Assembly: GCA_964411275.1 (NCBI GenBank)
Contig: CAYPKG010000010.1
Span: forward strand, 1 to 59,749
Reading direction: 5' to 3'
Source: CAYPKG01 sp964411275
GTDB lineage: Bacteria > Bacillota > Clostridia > Christensenellales > CAG-138
DNA: 59,749 nucleotides
Below the pieces are notes generated by a model. That model searched no databases and was not told the origin of the DNA. It saw nothing but the letters and a program-made list of their open reading frames with translations. This document shows, in pieces, positions 32,618-40,878 of this stretch. How positions within the stretch are numbered: position 1 is the first letter of the stretch; every line of letters begins with the position of its first letter. The position numbers were made by a program, and so were the translations under genes.

Positions 32618-34546
32618 ATGGCGCTGCTTGCGGGAAACAAATTAAAAAAATCATTCGCACAACGAATACTTTTTGAGGATGTATCCTTTGAAATACAACC
32701 AAAGGACAGGATCGGGCTCATCGGCGCGAACGGAACGGGCAAAACCACCCTTTTGAAAATCCTGCTTGGATTGGAACAGGCGGATGAAGGACAGGTTTAT
32801 CAAAGCCGGGAAACTACCATCGGCTGCCTGGAGCAGACGCCGGACCTGGATATGGATAAAAGCGTGTACGACGTGACGTTAAGCGTATTCGCGCCGCTTT
32901 TGGAGATGGAGCAAACCCTTATAGGAATGGAAGCACAGATGCAGTCCGCGAAGGGGGACGCGCTCACGGCGCTCATCGAAAAACAGCATCGCCTCCAGGA
33001 CAGGTTTGAGCAAGAGGGCGGACTCACCTGCAAGAGCCGTGTGAGGGCAACGCTGCTGGGCCTTGGCTTCACGAAGGAGGAGCTTGATAAGCCCATAGGA
33101 GTGTTGAGCGGCGGGCAGCTCAATAAAGTGATGCTGTCCCGCGTGTTGCTTTCAGGCTCCAACCTGCTGTTTCTCGATGAGCCCACCAACCATCTGGACG
33201 TGGAGGCGGTGGAATGGCTGGAGGGGTTTTTAGTTGGCTACCCCGGGGCGTTTCTCGTGATCTCCCACGACCGGTATTTTCTCGACCGCGTGACAAACCG
33301 CACGATGGAACTAAAAAACGGGCGAATGTACACCACGAAGGGGAATTACTCGAGACATGTGGAATTGCGCAGCACTGAGGCGGAAATCGCTCTAAGGCAT
33401 TACCGCAACACCCAGCGGGAAATTAAGCGCATCTACGGCATCGTGGAGCAGCAGCGCCGCTGGAACCGGGAGCGCAACATTCGCACGGCGGAAAGCAAAT
33501 TAAAGCAGATCGACCGGCTGAAAGCAACGCTGGTGGAGCCGGAACAGGAAACGGACAATATCCGCTTTTCGTTTCGCGCAAAGGAGCCGGGGGGCAACGA
33601 GGTGCTGTTGGGAAAAGGGCTGAAAAAGTCCTTTGATGGTAAGACTTTGTTTGAAAATACTGAGCTTCTGCTGCGCAAAAATGAACGGGTGTTCCTTCTT
33701 GGGCCCAACGGCTGCGGAAAGACCACGCTGTTAAAAATGCTCATCGGCCGGGAGCCTTACGAGGCGGGCAACGCTGTGCTGGGCGCCAAGGTCGAGGCTG
33801 CGTATTACGAGCAGAACATGCGCTCCCTTCATCCGGACAACACCGTGGAGGAAGAAATTTGGAACGCGTACCCGAAGCTTGGCAAAACCGAGGTGCGAAA
33901 CGCGCTGGCGGCGTTTTTGTTCCGGGGGGACGGCGAGGTTTCCAAGCCGATCCGGCTGTTGTCAGGCGGAGAACGCGCACGGGTGCAGCTGCTTAAGCTC
34001 ATGCTTTCGGGGGCAAATCTGCTGCTGCTGGACGAGCCGACCAACCACCTGGACATCGCCTCCCTGGAAGCGCTGGAAAACGCGCTGGAGGACTACGGCG
34101 GGACGCTCTTGATCGTGACCCACGACCGGTATCTGGTCAACCGGCTGGCGGACCGGACGCTGTATATGCAAAAGGACGGGCTGATTGAAAGCATCGGCGG
34201 GTATGGCGACCTTCTCTCGGAGCTGGATAGAAGAAAATCGGAAAGCGCCTGTGAGAACCGGGAGCAAAAAAAGCCCAACGATTACAAAGCCCAAAAGGAG
34301 CGGCAAAGCGCCATCAATAAAGCGACGGGCGCCGTAACGCGGGCGGAGGCGCAGATTAAAAAAGCGGAAGAGGCGATCCGGCTTCAGGAGCAGGCCCTTT
34401 CCTTATGCGCCTCGGATTACGTCAAGGCCGGAGCGCTTTCGGCCAAGATCGATACTATGAAAGAGGAGCTTGGCAGGCTTTATGAAAAATGGGAACAGGC
34501 GGAAGAGCGGCTTTCCCAACTGACGGCACAAACGAAGGAGGAATAG
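32618..34546 (+). CDS. ABC-F family ATPase (ribosome-associated)
   Basis: About 642 residues with two ABC domains and no membrane part. Domain one: GANGTGKTT, LSGGQLNKVML, LLFLDEPTNHLD. Linker: RRWNRERNIRTAESKLKQID (the P-site tRNA interaction motif region). Domain two: GPNGCGKTT, LSGGERARVQL, LLLLDEPTNHLD. The C-terminal 90 residues form a coiled coil. ATG 32618 follows GGAG by 8 bases; the frame upstream is not used. ABC-F proteins act on stalled ribosomes, some giving antibiotic protection; the subtype cannot be fixed here. First gene of a three-gene operon. Confidence 0.92.
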   Translation: MALLAGNKLKKSFAQRILFEDVSFEIQPKDRIGLIGANGTGKTTLLKILLGLEQADEGQVYQSRETTIGCLEQTPDLDMDKSVYDVTLSVFAPLLEMEQTLIGMEAQMQSAKGDALTALIEKQHRLQDRFEQEGGLTCKSRVRATLLGLGFTKEELDKPIGVLSGGQLNKVMLSRVLLSGSNLLFLDEPTNHLDVEAVEWLEGFLVGYPGAFLVISHDRYFLDRVTNRTMELKNGRMYTTKGNYSRHVELRSTEAEIALRHYRNTQREIKRIYGIVEQQRRWNRERNIRTAESKLKQIDRLKATLVEPEQETDNIRFSFRAKEPGGNEVLLGKGLKKSFDGKTLFENTELLLRKNERVFLLGPNGCGKTTLLKMLIGREPYEAGNAVLGAKVEAAYYEQNMRSLHPDNTVEEEIWNAYPKLGKTEVRNALAAFLFRGDGEVSKPIRLLSGGERARVQLLKLMLSGANLLLLDEPTNHLDIASLEALENALEDYGGTLLIVTHDRYLVNRLADRTLYMQKDGLIESIGGYGDLLSELDRRKSESACENREQKKPNDYKAQKERQSAINKATGAVTRAEAQIKKAEEAIRLQEQALSLCASDYVKAGALSAKIDTMKEELGRLYEKWEQAEERLSQLTAQTKEE

Positions 34547-34547
34547 C

Positions 34548-36158
34548 ATGCAGGTAGCGCGCTTTGGCTTGGGCATTCGCTTTGACATGGTGGATCAGGA
34601 ACAGCAGGAGGAGGCAGCCCGCCGGTTCTGGGAAGAGATATTCTCGGTACTGACGGCTGCGGATGTTTCAGGGCTTAACGTTTATGGCGGCGTGATGGAG
34701 TCCGGCGTTCTCTGCGCGGGGCAGGAGCAATGCTACCTTTGCGTATTTACCGGCGGCGGACTGCGGCAGATGCGGGGCATCTACAGAAAGCTGGACAACG
34801 ACGCCGGGGTCAACATGTATCTGTCCGCCACCCGGCCTTTTATCCAAAACAATACCCTCAATCATATTGAGGGCCTGACAAACTTCGGCCGCGTACAGCG
34901 TGGCGGCGGGCTGCTGGAGGGGGACGCGCCGCTTTTCGGCGTGACGATCCACAAACGCCGCGGCAAGCGCCGTCCTGTGGGCAAAGGCATACGCTTCCTG
35001 CTGGCGCCGGAGGAATTCGGCCCTGAGCTCAATTCCAATGAGGTGGTAAAAAGGCTGACTGTCGCGGCCAGGCGGCAATTTCCCGGCGTGCGCATTCTGC
35101 CGCTGCCCATCACCTGCGGCGGGCCTGGCACTGTGGCGTCCTTGCTTTCAGGCTGCGACGGCGCGGCGCGGACGGTTACCGTCATGAGCCTTAGCGGTGA
35201 AGGTGAAAAGACCGTCGCCCGGTACGGGGTGCTCATGGGTACATTGGCGGTGCTGGAGGCGGCGTCCACCGTAAAGGACGCGTCAAAGCTTTCGGTCTCC
35301 CCCCTTACAAGCACCTCGTATGGCCTTGGGGAGCTGATCCGCAGGGCGCTGGACGAGGGCGTGCGGGAGGTTCTGATCGGCGTGGATCAGTATCCCGCCC
35401 TGGACGCAGGCCTTGGCTGCCTAAAGGCCCTTGGGGTTTCCCTGCTGGATGCGGATGGCAAAGAGCTTCCGGGCACTGCCGGGGATCTTTTGAAGGTGCG
35501 GCGGCTGGACGCGGAGTTTTTACATCCTCGGATCAAAGACGCAGCCATCGCCATGCTGTACCCCGGCGCGGAGGCCTTCGAGCCGGAACTGTATTTCAAT
35601 CGGGCGATTGCCCTCGGCGTGGATGCTGTTGTGGCCAAATCCCTTTCAGAAGCGCTTCTTAATTATTGTTCCATCCTCACGGACACATTTTCCCCGGAAG
35701 CACAGCTTAAAAACGCCCCCGGAACAGGCGCCGCGGGCGGGATTGGACTGGTGCTCCAATGCGCGTTCAATGCCTCGTTTACGCCGGGCGTGGGTGCGCT
35801 GCTGGACGCGGCCAAATACGACAAAAGAATGCGGGAGATCTCGCTGGTGGTGACCGGAAAAGGCTTCCTGGGAGCGAGAAACCTTGAAGATGGCCAGGCT
35901 TTTGCACAAATCGCGAGGCGGTGCGCCAAATACAAGGTGCCGCTTGCGGTGATCGCGGGCACATTGGAAAAGGGCATTCAGCCCCGGCTGCTTGAAAGCG
36001 GCGCGGGCAGCGTCGTGGCCCGCTCCGAGGGCGGTGAAGCGCAGTTTGCTACGGATCCCAAGGTGCTCCTTGACGACGCGGCGGAACGCATGTTCCGGTT
36101 TGTCCGGATGGGCCGCGACATCGAGCGGGTGACGGCGTTGAAGCGCAAAAAGCGGTAA
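34548..36158 (+). CDS. Glycerate-kinase-fold protein with lost active-site motifs and a novel N-terminal domain
   Basis: 536 residues. From about residue 147 the sequence follows the glycerate kinase (GarK/GlxK, type 2) fold: VARYGVLMGTLAVLEAAS, LTSTSYGLGELIRRALDEG, PGTGAAGGIG and LVVTGKGFLGARNLEDGQ. The signature active-site motifs are changed: the start DSFKGS reads EEFGPE, DGGEGT reads CGGPGT (190-195), and GGSATNDGG reads DQYPALDAG. Residues 1-142 form an extra domain I do not recognise, with cysteines at 56, 62 and 65 and GGGLRQMRGIYRKL. The start lies one base after the ABC-F stop, with GGAGG in that gene's end. Probably a pseudoenzyme or an enzyme with a new reaction. Confidence 0.78.
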   Translation: MQVARFGLGIRFDMVDQEQQEEAARRFWEEIFSVLTAADVSGLNVYGGVMESGVLCAGQEQCYLCVFTGGGLRQMRGIYRKLDNDAGVNMYLSATRPFIQNNTLNHIEGLTNFGRVQRGGGLLEGDAPLFGVTIHKRRGKRRPVGKGIRFLLAPEEFGPELNSNEVVKRLTVAARRQFPGVRILPLPITCGGPGTVASLLSGCDGAARTVTVMSLSGEGEKTVARYGVLMGTLAVLEAASTVKDASKLSVSPLTSTSYGLGELIRRALDEGVREVLIGVDQYPALDAGLGCLKALGVSLLDADGKELPGTAGDLLKVRRLDAEFLHPRIKDAAIAMLYPGAEAFEPELYFNRAIALGVDAVVAKSLSEALLNYCSILTDTFSPEAQLKNAPGTGAAGGIGLVLQCAFNASFTPGVGALLDAAKYDKRMREISLVVTGKGFLGARNLEDGQAFAQIARRCAKYKVPLAVIAGTLEKGIQPRLLESGAGSVVARSEGGEAQFATDPKVLLDDAAERMFRFVRMGRDIERVTALKRKKR

Positions 36159-36171
36159 AGGTGGGGGCAGT

Positions 36172-36651
36172 ATGAATATAGAGAACCGGCATATTACCGC
36201 GGCGATGGACGCGGGCGCCGCTTTTCATCAGCTTGCCCAGGCTTATTCGTTTTGCCTGCAGCGAATGCTGCGCAAATACGGCCTGTATCCGGGGCAGCCG
36301 GAGGTGCTGTTCGCCCTTCAAGAAAACGAGGCCGAGAGCGGCTTCCGCCTAACGCAAAACGAGATAGCCAAGGCGCTGGGCGTCACCCGGGCTTCCGCCG
36401 GGGTGTCCATCCGGCGGCTGGAAAAAGCCGGCTTTGTCACCCGGGCCGTGGATCCCTCAGACACCCGCTGTAACCGGGTTCTGTTGACGAAAAAGGGCCG
36501 GGAGTTCGCCCATTGGTGCGAACTGGATATGCAGTTGATCCATACAACCCTGCTGGAGGATTTCGAGGGCGAAGAACGCATGCGGGCAACCCAGATGCTT
36601 TGGCGGATGGAGCGAAGCCTCCAGGGCATGCGGGAACGGATGGAACAGTAA
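36172..36651 (+). CDS. MarR-family transcriptional regulator
   Basis: 159 residues with a winged helix: LTQNEIAKALGVTRASAGVSIRRLEKAGFVTR, then the wing DPSDTRCNRVLLTKKG. The flanking helices suit a dimer. GGTGGGGG stands four bases before the ATG. It is the last gene behind the ABC-F ATPase and the glycerate-kinase-like protein, so it may repress this operon in response to a small molecule, but no operator was identified. Confidence 0.9.
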   Translation: MNIENRHITAAMDAGAAFHQLAQAYSFCLQRMLRKYGLYPGQPEVLFALQENEAESGFRLTQNEIAKALGVTRASAGVSIRRLEKAGFVTRAVDPSDTRCNRVLLTKKGREFAHWCELDMQLIHTTLLEDFEGEERMRATQMLWRMERSLQGMRERMEQ

Positions 36652-36719
36652 GCCTTGCTGCCTTTTGGAAAAGATCAGCGGTCAGCGGTCTAAGCGGGCC
36701 GGGAACAATAGAATAGACG

Positions 36720-36752
36720 CGCCGCAGGCAGAAAAGCCCGCGGCGTATTTTT
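36720..36752 (+). terminator. Terminator after the MarR gene
   Basis: CGCCGCAGGC pairs with GCCCGCGGCG (one mismatch), then ATTTTT. Confidence 0.75.
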
Positions 36753-36763
36753 CCACTATTTTC

Positions 36764-36988
36764 TCACTGCCGTTTATTCTTATTGAATAAGGATTGCATC
36801 ATGCCGGATATCTTTTGTTTACGCGCTTCGGTCGCCGCCTCATCCACTGAAAACAGGTTCAGCGACTGCACCAGAACATCGCCCTCTTTGGGGTCGCCGT
36901 CGATCAGACGCGTTGCGATATGAACCATTTCACCATTGTCGCATTCGCATACGGCGTATTGATCCTCAAATCGGTCGATAATCAGCAT
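36764..36988 (-). CDS. DUF3006-family protein
   Basis: 74 residues: MLIIDRFEDQYAVCECDNG, a short beta-rich fold, KEGDVL, and the helix EAATEARKQKISGMMQSLF matching the family's C-terminal ATEERRKKI pattern. AAGGAG lies 8 bases upstream of the ATG. Function unknown. It is convergent with the MarR gene, and the shared upstream gap to 37191 carries regulatory repeats. Confidence 0.85.
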   Translation of the reverse strand: MLIIDRFEDQYAVCECDNGEMVHIATRLIDGDPKEGDVLVQSLNLFSVDEAATEARKQKISGMMQSLFNKNKRQ

Positions 36989-37097
36989 AGGCGTTCTCCT
37001 TATGTCCGCGAATTCTTGCGCCCCATACGGTTTAATTATCAGTAATACTATACCAATTTGGAAAGAAAATCAAGTAACCGGAAATGAAAGGACTTTT

Positions 37098-37114
37098 CGT
37101 CGAGTTTTGTCGAA
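37098..37114 (+). promoter_or_regulatory. Candidate Spo0A box pair
   Basis: TGTCGAA (37108-37114) is an exact 0A box; a weaker CGTCGAG (37098-37104) lies one helical turn (10 bases) upstream. The pair is in front of the Spo0E-like/SpoIIE-like genes. Confidence 0.45.
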
Positions 37115-37115
37115 T

Positions 37116-37143
37116 TATCACAAGAAAAAACCGGCTTGTGATA
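37116..37143. repeat. Perfect 9-bp inverted repeat (operator candidate)
   Basis: TATCACAAG, ten bases, CTTGTGATA, directly after the TGTCGAA box and 47 bases before the next start codon. Confidence 0.7.
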
Positions 37144-37190
37144 GTATGAAAAATGCAAGGGATTGAATTCGGATGCGGGGGCGTGTTAAA

Positions 37191-37460
37191 ATGAAACATA
37201 ATAGGACAAACGAAAACAAGCCGCCTATTGAAGGGCGAAACGAGCCGCACACCATTACCTATCAACTGGATCGGCTCACGGTAGAAATGCCGGTGCTGGG
37301 GCCGGAGGTGGAACAGGCCCGGCTGGAGCTTAATGCGCTTGCCCGTCAGGTATATCAGGAGACGGGTTCATTGGATGGCGCCCGGTTGCGGGAAGCAGAA
37401 GAGGTGTTTTCCCTGATGGCGGCTGAAAAGCTGCGCCTAATTCAGGATACGAAAGAATAG
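37191..37460 (+). CDS. Small helical protein, distantly Spo0E-like
   Basis: 89 residues from ATG 37191 (GGGGGCG, 7-base spacing); an in-frame ATG at 37173 lacks a site. The first 40 residues are polar. Residues about 42-86 form a helical hairpin (ARLELNALARQVYQETG, then REAEEVFSLMAAEKLRLI), which resembles the Spo0E aspartyl-phosphatase pattern in spacing, but the diagnostic SQELD is replaced by SLMAAEK. It could be a regulator without phosphatase activity or unrelated. Next gene starts 36 bases on. Confidence 0.55.
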   Translation: MKHNRTNENKPPIEGRNEPHTITYQLDRLTVEMPVLGPEVEQARLELNALARQVYQETGSLDGARLREAEEVFSLMAAEKLRLIQDTKE

Positions 37461-37496
37461 CGGCGGGCTGTGGCCCACGCCGTTTTGGAGGTGGCC

Positions 37497-38576
37497 ATGG
37501 AGGCTTTTGAAAAGCCAGACGTTCTTCTTGAGGTATTGGATGCGATCCCGGATATGCTGCGCGTGCTTGATAAAAACAGGCGCGTAGTGTTGATGAACGA
37601 AAGCTACAGCCGTTGCTTTGACATAAAGCCCGGCAGCAAATGCTATGACATGTTTTGCGCAGGCGGCGAATGCCGAAACTGCATCTCTTTGCGCGCTATG
37701 AAAACCCGAAAGCCCCAGGAAAAGCGGCGGCGCTATCAGGGCCGCACCTATTGGGTCAAGGCCTCGGCGCTGTATGATGAGGAAGGGGAGCCCACAGGCT
37801 CCGTAGAGGTTTTTCGGGATATTACCGATCTTGCGGCACGGGAACAAATGCTGCGGATACAAAACAAGCGCCTGTTGATGGAGGCCAACCTGGCCGCCCA
37901 AATGCAGCGCACTTTGTTTTTGCCGGAAAACACTCTGCTGGGGGGGCTTCAAGTTGACGCCCGGTACCTTCCAGCCAGCAGCCTGGGCGGCGATCTGTTT
38001 GGCTGCTTCCCCCGGGACGACGGAAAATCCTGTTTTTATATCGCGGACGTGTCCGGCCATGGTATTGCGGCGGCTATGCTGACATTAATGCTGGCCAACG
38101 AATTGAAATACGCCTGGGAATTAGGCGAAAGCACCCCCACAGGGCTGCTGCGCCGGGCACAAAAAGCATTTCTCGCCTCAACAAAGGATCCGCAATTATA
38201 TGTGACCATGTTCATCGGCGTCTTTGACGGCGGCAATGATGGGTTTCACTGGATCAACGCGGGACACAACGGGGCGCCATTCTTAATAAACGGCGACGTA
38301 GTAAAGCGGCTTTACGCCCCCGGCCTGCCTATTTGCGACTGGCAGCCAGAGATTGATTATGAGGAGCATATTGCCCGGCTCCACCCCGGCGGCCGGTTGT
38401 TTGTTTACACGGACGGCCTGCTGGACCCGCGCTCAAGCAACCTCACAGAGCAGGAGCTTGAAAAAAAGCTTATCCAGCAAAAAGGCGACGCGTTGCTTGC
38501 GTCGCTTACAAAAAAAATCAGGAATGACAGGGCCGACGATGTTTGCATGCTGTTGCTCACACGAGGGGATGAATAA
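37497..38576 (+). CDS. PAS-domain PP2C/SpoIIE-type serine phosphatase
   Basis: About 359 residues from ATG 37497 (GGAGG, 5-base spacing). PAS domain at residues about 10-115 contains four cysteines, CYDMFCAGGECRNC, a cluster pattern that may bind a metal or haem or act as a redox switch. The phosphatase domain follows with LPASSLGGDLFGC, ADVSGHGIAAAM, NAGHNGAP and FVYTDGLLD, the SpoIIE/RsbU metal-binding motifs. It should dephosphorylate an anti-sigma-factor antagonist. Follows a Spo0E-like gene under Spo0A-box-like sequences. Confidence 0.88.
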   Translation: MEAFEKPDVLLEVLDAIPDMLRVLDKNRRVVLMNESYSRCFDIKPGSKCYDMFCAGGECRNCISLRAMKTRKPQEKRRRYQGRTYWVKASALYDEEGEPTGSVEVFRDITDLAAREQMLRIQNKRLLMEANLAAQMQRTLFLPENTLLGGLQVDARYLPASSLGGDLFGCFPRDDGKSCFYIADVSGHGIAAAMLTLMLANELKYAWELGESTPTGLLRRAQKAFLASTKDPQLYVTMFIGVFDGGNDGFHWINAGHNGAPFLINGDVVKRLYAPGLPICDWQPEIDYEEHIARLHPGGRLFVYTDGLLDPRSSNLTEQELEKKLIQQKGDALLASLTKKIRNDRADDVCMLLLTRGDE

Positions 38577-38723
38577 CACAAAAGTATATTCTACAAAAAC
38601 TATAAATATTTCATGAAGTGTAGGGATGCAAGCTTTTAATATTCCTCTTTGTAAGGTATAATTAGATATAATGATCCTCGGCGTGTGCCCGGGGAGTGTT
38701 TTTGCGAAGAAGGGGGCAACGCA

Positions 38724-39569
38724 GTGTCCAGCAACTATGATGATATTATCAAAGCCATTGCCAGTGGGCTGTCACAATTTTCCATTGGTGACGCTTTTGA
38801 TATTATAATCATCGCGGTACTCCTCTACAAGCTCATCAGTTGGACGAAGGAAACCCGGGCATACCAGGTTCTAAAAGGCTTTGGCGTGCTCATTTTGTGC
38901 TATTTCTTAAGCCAGCTTTTTTCGCTGTATACCCTCAACTGGGTTCTAAGCTCCGTTGTGCAATGGTCGGTTGTGGTCATCGCGATCCTGTTCCAGCCGG
39001 AATTAAGGCGCGCGTTTGAGCATTTGGGCCGGGGAAAGCTGTTTGATAAGGCGCTGTTGCTCGGCGTTGGCCGTGAGGGCGATGAGGTTGTACGCGAAAT
39101 GCAGCGCTGCATTCTCAACCTGGCCCGCCGCCGGGTGGGCGCATTGATCGTCATCGAGCAAAGCGTTGCGCTGGGGGACATCATTTCCACCGGCACGCTG
39201 ATCAACGGCCTTATTTCCGGGGCGCTTATTGAAAACATATTCGAGCCCAACACGCCGCTGCATGATGGCGCTGTCATCATTCGCGGGGATCATGTGCTGG
39301 CCGCGGCCTGTATCCTGCCCCTTTCGGACGATACGGACATCGGCCGGGAGCTGGGCACCCGGCACAGGGCTGCCCTTGGCATGTCCGCCGTATCCGACAG
39401 CGTAACGCTTGTGGTATCCGAGGAAACCGGCATTATTTCCCAAGCGAGAGACGGAAACCTCGTACGGTACCTGGACAGCAAGGCATTGAAGGATCTGCTT
39501 GAAAGCCTGTTTATCAAAGAGAATACGCCTCGCATTCGGCGCAACCGGAGGCAAAAAGATGGAGAATAA
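38724..39569 (+). CDS. cdaA: Diadenylate cyclase (c-di-AMP synthase)
   Basis: Three N-terminal membrane helices (about residues 15-85), then the DAC domain with FQPELRRAFEHLG, the DGA motif in LHDGAVIIRG and RHR in GTRHRAALG. Makes cyclic di-AMP from two ATP. The start is GTG 38724, six bases after AAGGGGGC, giving 281 residues; the open frame upstream is not similar to the family. Its end overlaps cdaR by 11 bases. glmM, often third in this operon, is absent. Confidence 0.95.
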   Translation: MSSNYDDIIKAIASGLSQFSIGDAFDIIIIAVLLYKLISWTKETRAYQVLKGFGVLILCYFLSQLFSLYTLNWVLSSVVQWSVVVIAILFQPELRRAFEHLGRGKLFDKALLLGVGREGDEVVREMQRCILNLARRRVGALIVIEQSVALGDIISTGTLINGLISGALIENIFEPNTPLHDGAVIIRGDHVLAAACILPLSDDTDIGRELGTRHRAALGMSAVSDSVTLVVSEETGIISQARDGNLVRYLDSKALKDLLESLFIKENTPRIRRNRRQKDGE

Positions 39570-40869
39570 TAAAAAAGAGAATACCAACCGGTTTGTGGCA
39601 TTTTTGCAGAAAAACATATTAACCAACATGCCCATCAAGATTGTAGCCCTGTTATTTGCCATGGTTTTGTGGGGCATCGTGCTGGTGGATGAAAAGCCTA
39701 TTAAGATCAAAACATTCCACAATGTACCGGTTGCCGTGGAGGGCGAGGCGAATTTGTACGCCCGCAATCTTTGCGTGCGCGGGGATATTAACGAGCTTTT
39801 GAAGGATGTCACCATTAAGGTCAACACCCCGGTCACAAGCTACATGGATCTACAGATGAACAATATCTCCGCCAGCGTCAGCCTGAATGCCGTGTCCACC
39901 ACCGGCACGGCGAAGCTGGCTATCAACGCCAGCTGCCGCCTTGGCACCATCGACGCCAACAAGGATATCGATCCAAATATCATCACCGTTGAAATCGACA
40001 CCCTGATGACAAAGACAGTGCCTGTGGACGTCATGCGGATGGGTGTGCTTCCTGATGCGTATCATGCCGAAACCCCCCAGCTATCCAGCGCCAGCGTGGA
40101 AATCCGCGGGCCAAAGCAGGACATTCAGCGGGTTGCAAAGGCGGTATGCAAAATCCAGATGAACGGCCGCACGGAAAGCTTTAACGAGGCGGTTGAGGTG
40201 GTTCTCTTGGATGAAAGCGGGGACGAAATCGATCATTCCCTCCTGGTCAGCCAGGTGCCCACGGTATCGGTGTTCATGCCGGTGCTTTCAAAAAAAACCG
40301 TGCCCATCGATGTGTCGGGGGCGCTTAGGGGTGCTGACAACCTGCCAGCCAACTTCGAGTTGTACGGTGCCACCGCCAACCCGGAAACGCTGACAATCGT
40401 CGGCAGCGCCCAGGACCTTAGCGAAATTGAAAGCATTCCCCTCGCGGGGATCGACGTGTCGAGCCGCACGGAAAGCCTCCATGACCTTGAGGTCAAGTAC
40501 AGCCTTCCGGAAAATGTGCAGGTGATCACCGGCGGCAACGAGGACGGTACAGTCGAGGTGTTTGTAGATATCAGGGAAAAGACCAATGCCAAGCAGATGC
40601 TGGACGTCCCCATTGAAATCCGTGGTTTGGCGCGTGGCTATGCGGCCACCCTCAGCCAGCAAAGCACCGATCTGCAAATTGAAGGGCGCATTACGCTGGT
40701 GGATCCCCTGGAATGGGCGGATGCGAAGGCATACGTGGATTTGACGGGCTTGAAAGAAGGCGTTTATACAATCAATGTCAGCGTGCTTCTGGAAAACGAA
40801 GACGTCACCCGGGAACTGACCTACACACAAAGCCTTGCGCAGGTGCAGGTAACGATCACAAAGGAATAG
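39559..40869 (+). CDS. cdaR: YbbR-domain regulator of diadenylate cyclase
   Basis: About 436 residues. One membrane helix near the N-terminus (MPIKIVALLFAMVLWGIVLV), then four extracytoplasmic YbbR repeats of about 85 residues, each with a motif like VPVDVMRMG..P..YHAE.P, VPIDVSGALRG, DVPIEIRGLARGYAA. CdaR binds and modulates CdaA. ATG 39559 follows GGAGG by 7 bases within the end of cdaA. Confidence 0.93.
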   Translation: MENNKKENTNRFVAFLQKNILTNMPIKIVALLFAMVLWGIVLVDEKPIKIKTFHNVPVAVEGEANLYARNLCVRGDINELLKDVTIKVNTPVTSYMDLQMNNISASVSLNAVSTTGTAKLAINASCRLGTIDANKDIDPNIITVEIDTLMTKTVPVDVMRMGVLPDAYHAETPQLSSASVEIRGPKQDIQRVAKAVCKIQMNGRTESFNEAVEVVLLDESGDEIDHSLLVSQVPTVSVFMPVLSKKTVPIDVSGALRGADNLPANFELYGATANPETLTIVGSAQDLSEIESIPLAGIDVSSRTESLHDLEVKYSLPENVQVITGGNEDGTVEVFVDIREKTNAKQMLDVPIEIRGLARGYAATLSQQSTDLQIEGRITLVDPLEWADAKAYVDLTGLKEGVYTINVSVLLENEDVTRELTYTQSLAQVQVTITKE

Positions 40870-40878
40870 GCGATATAG

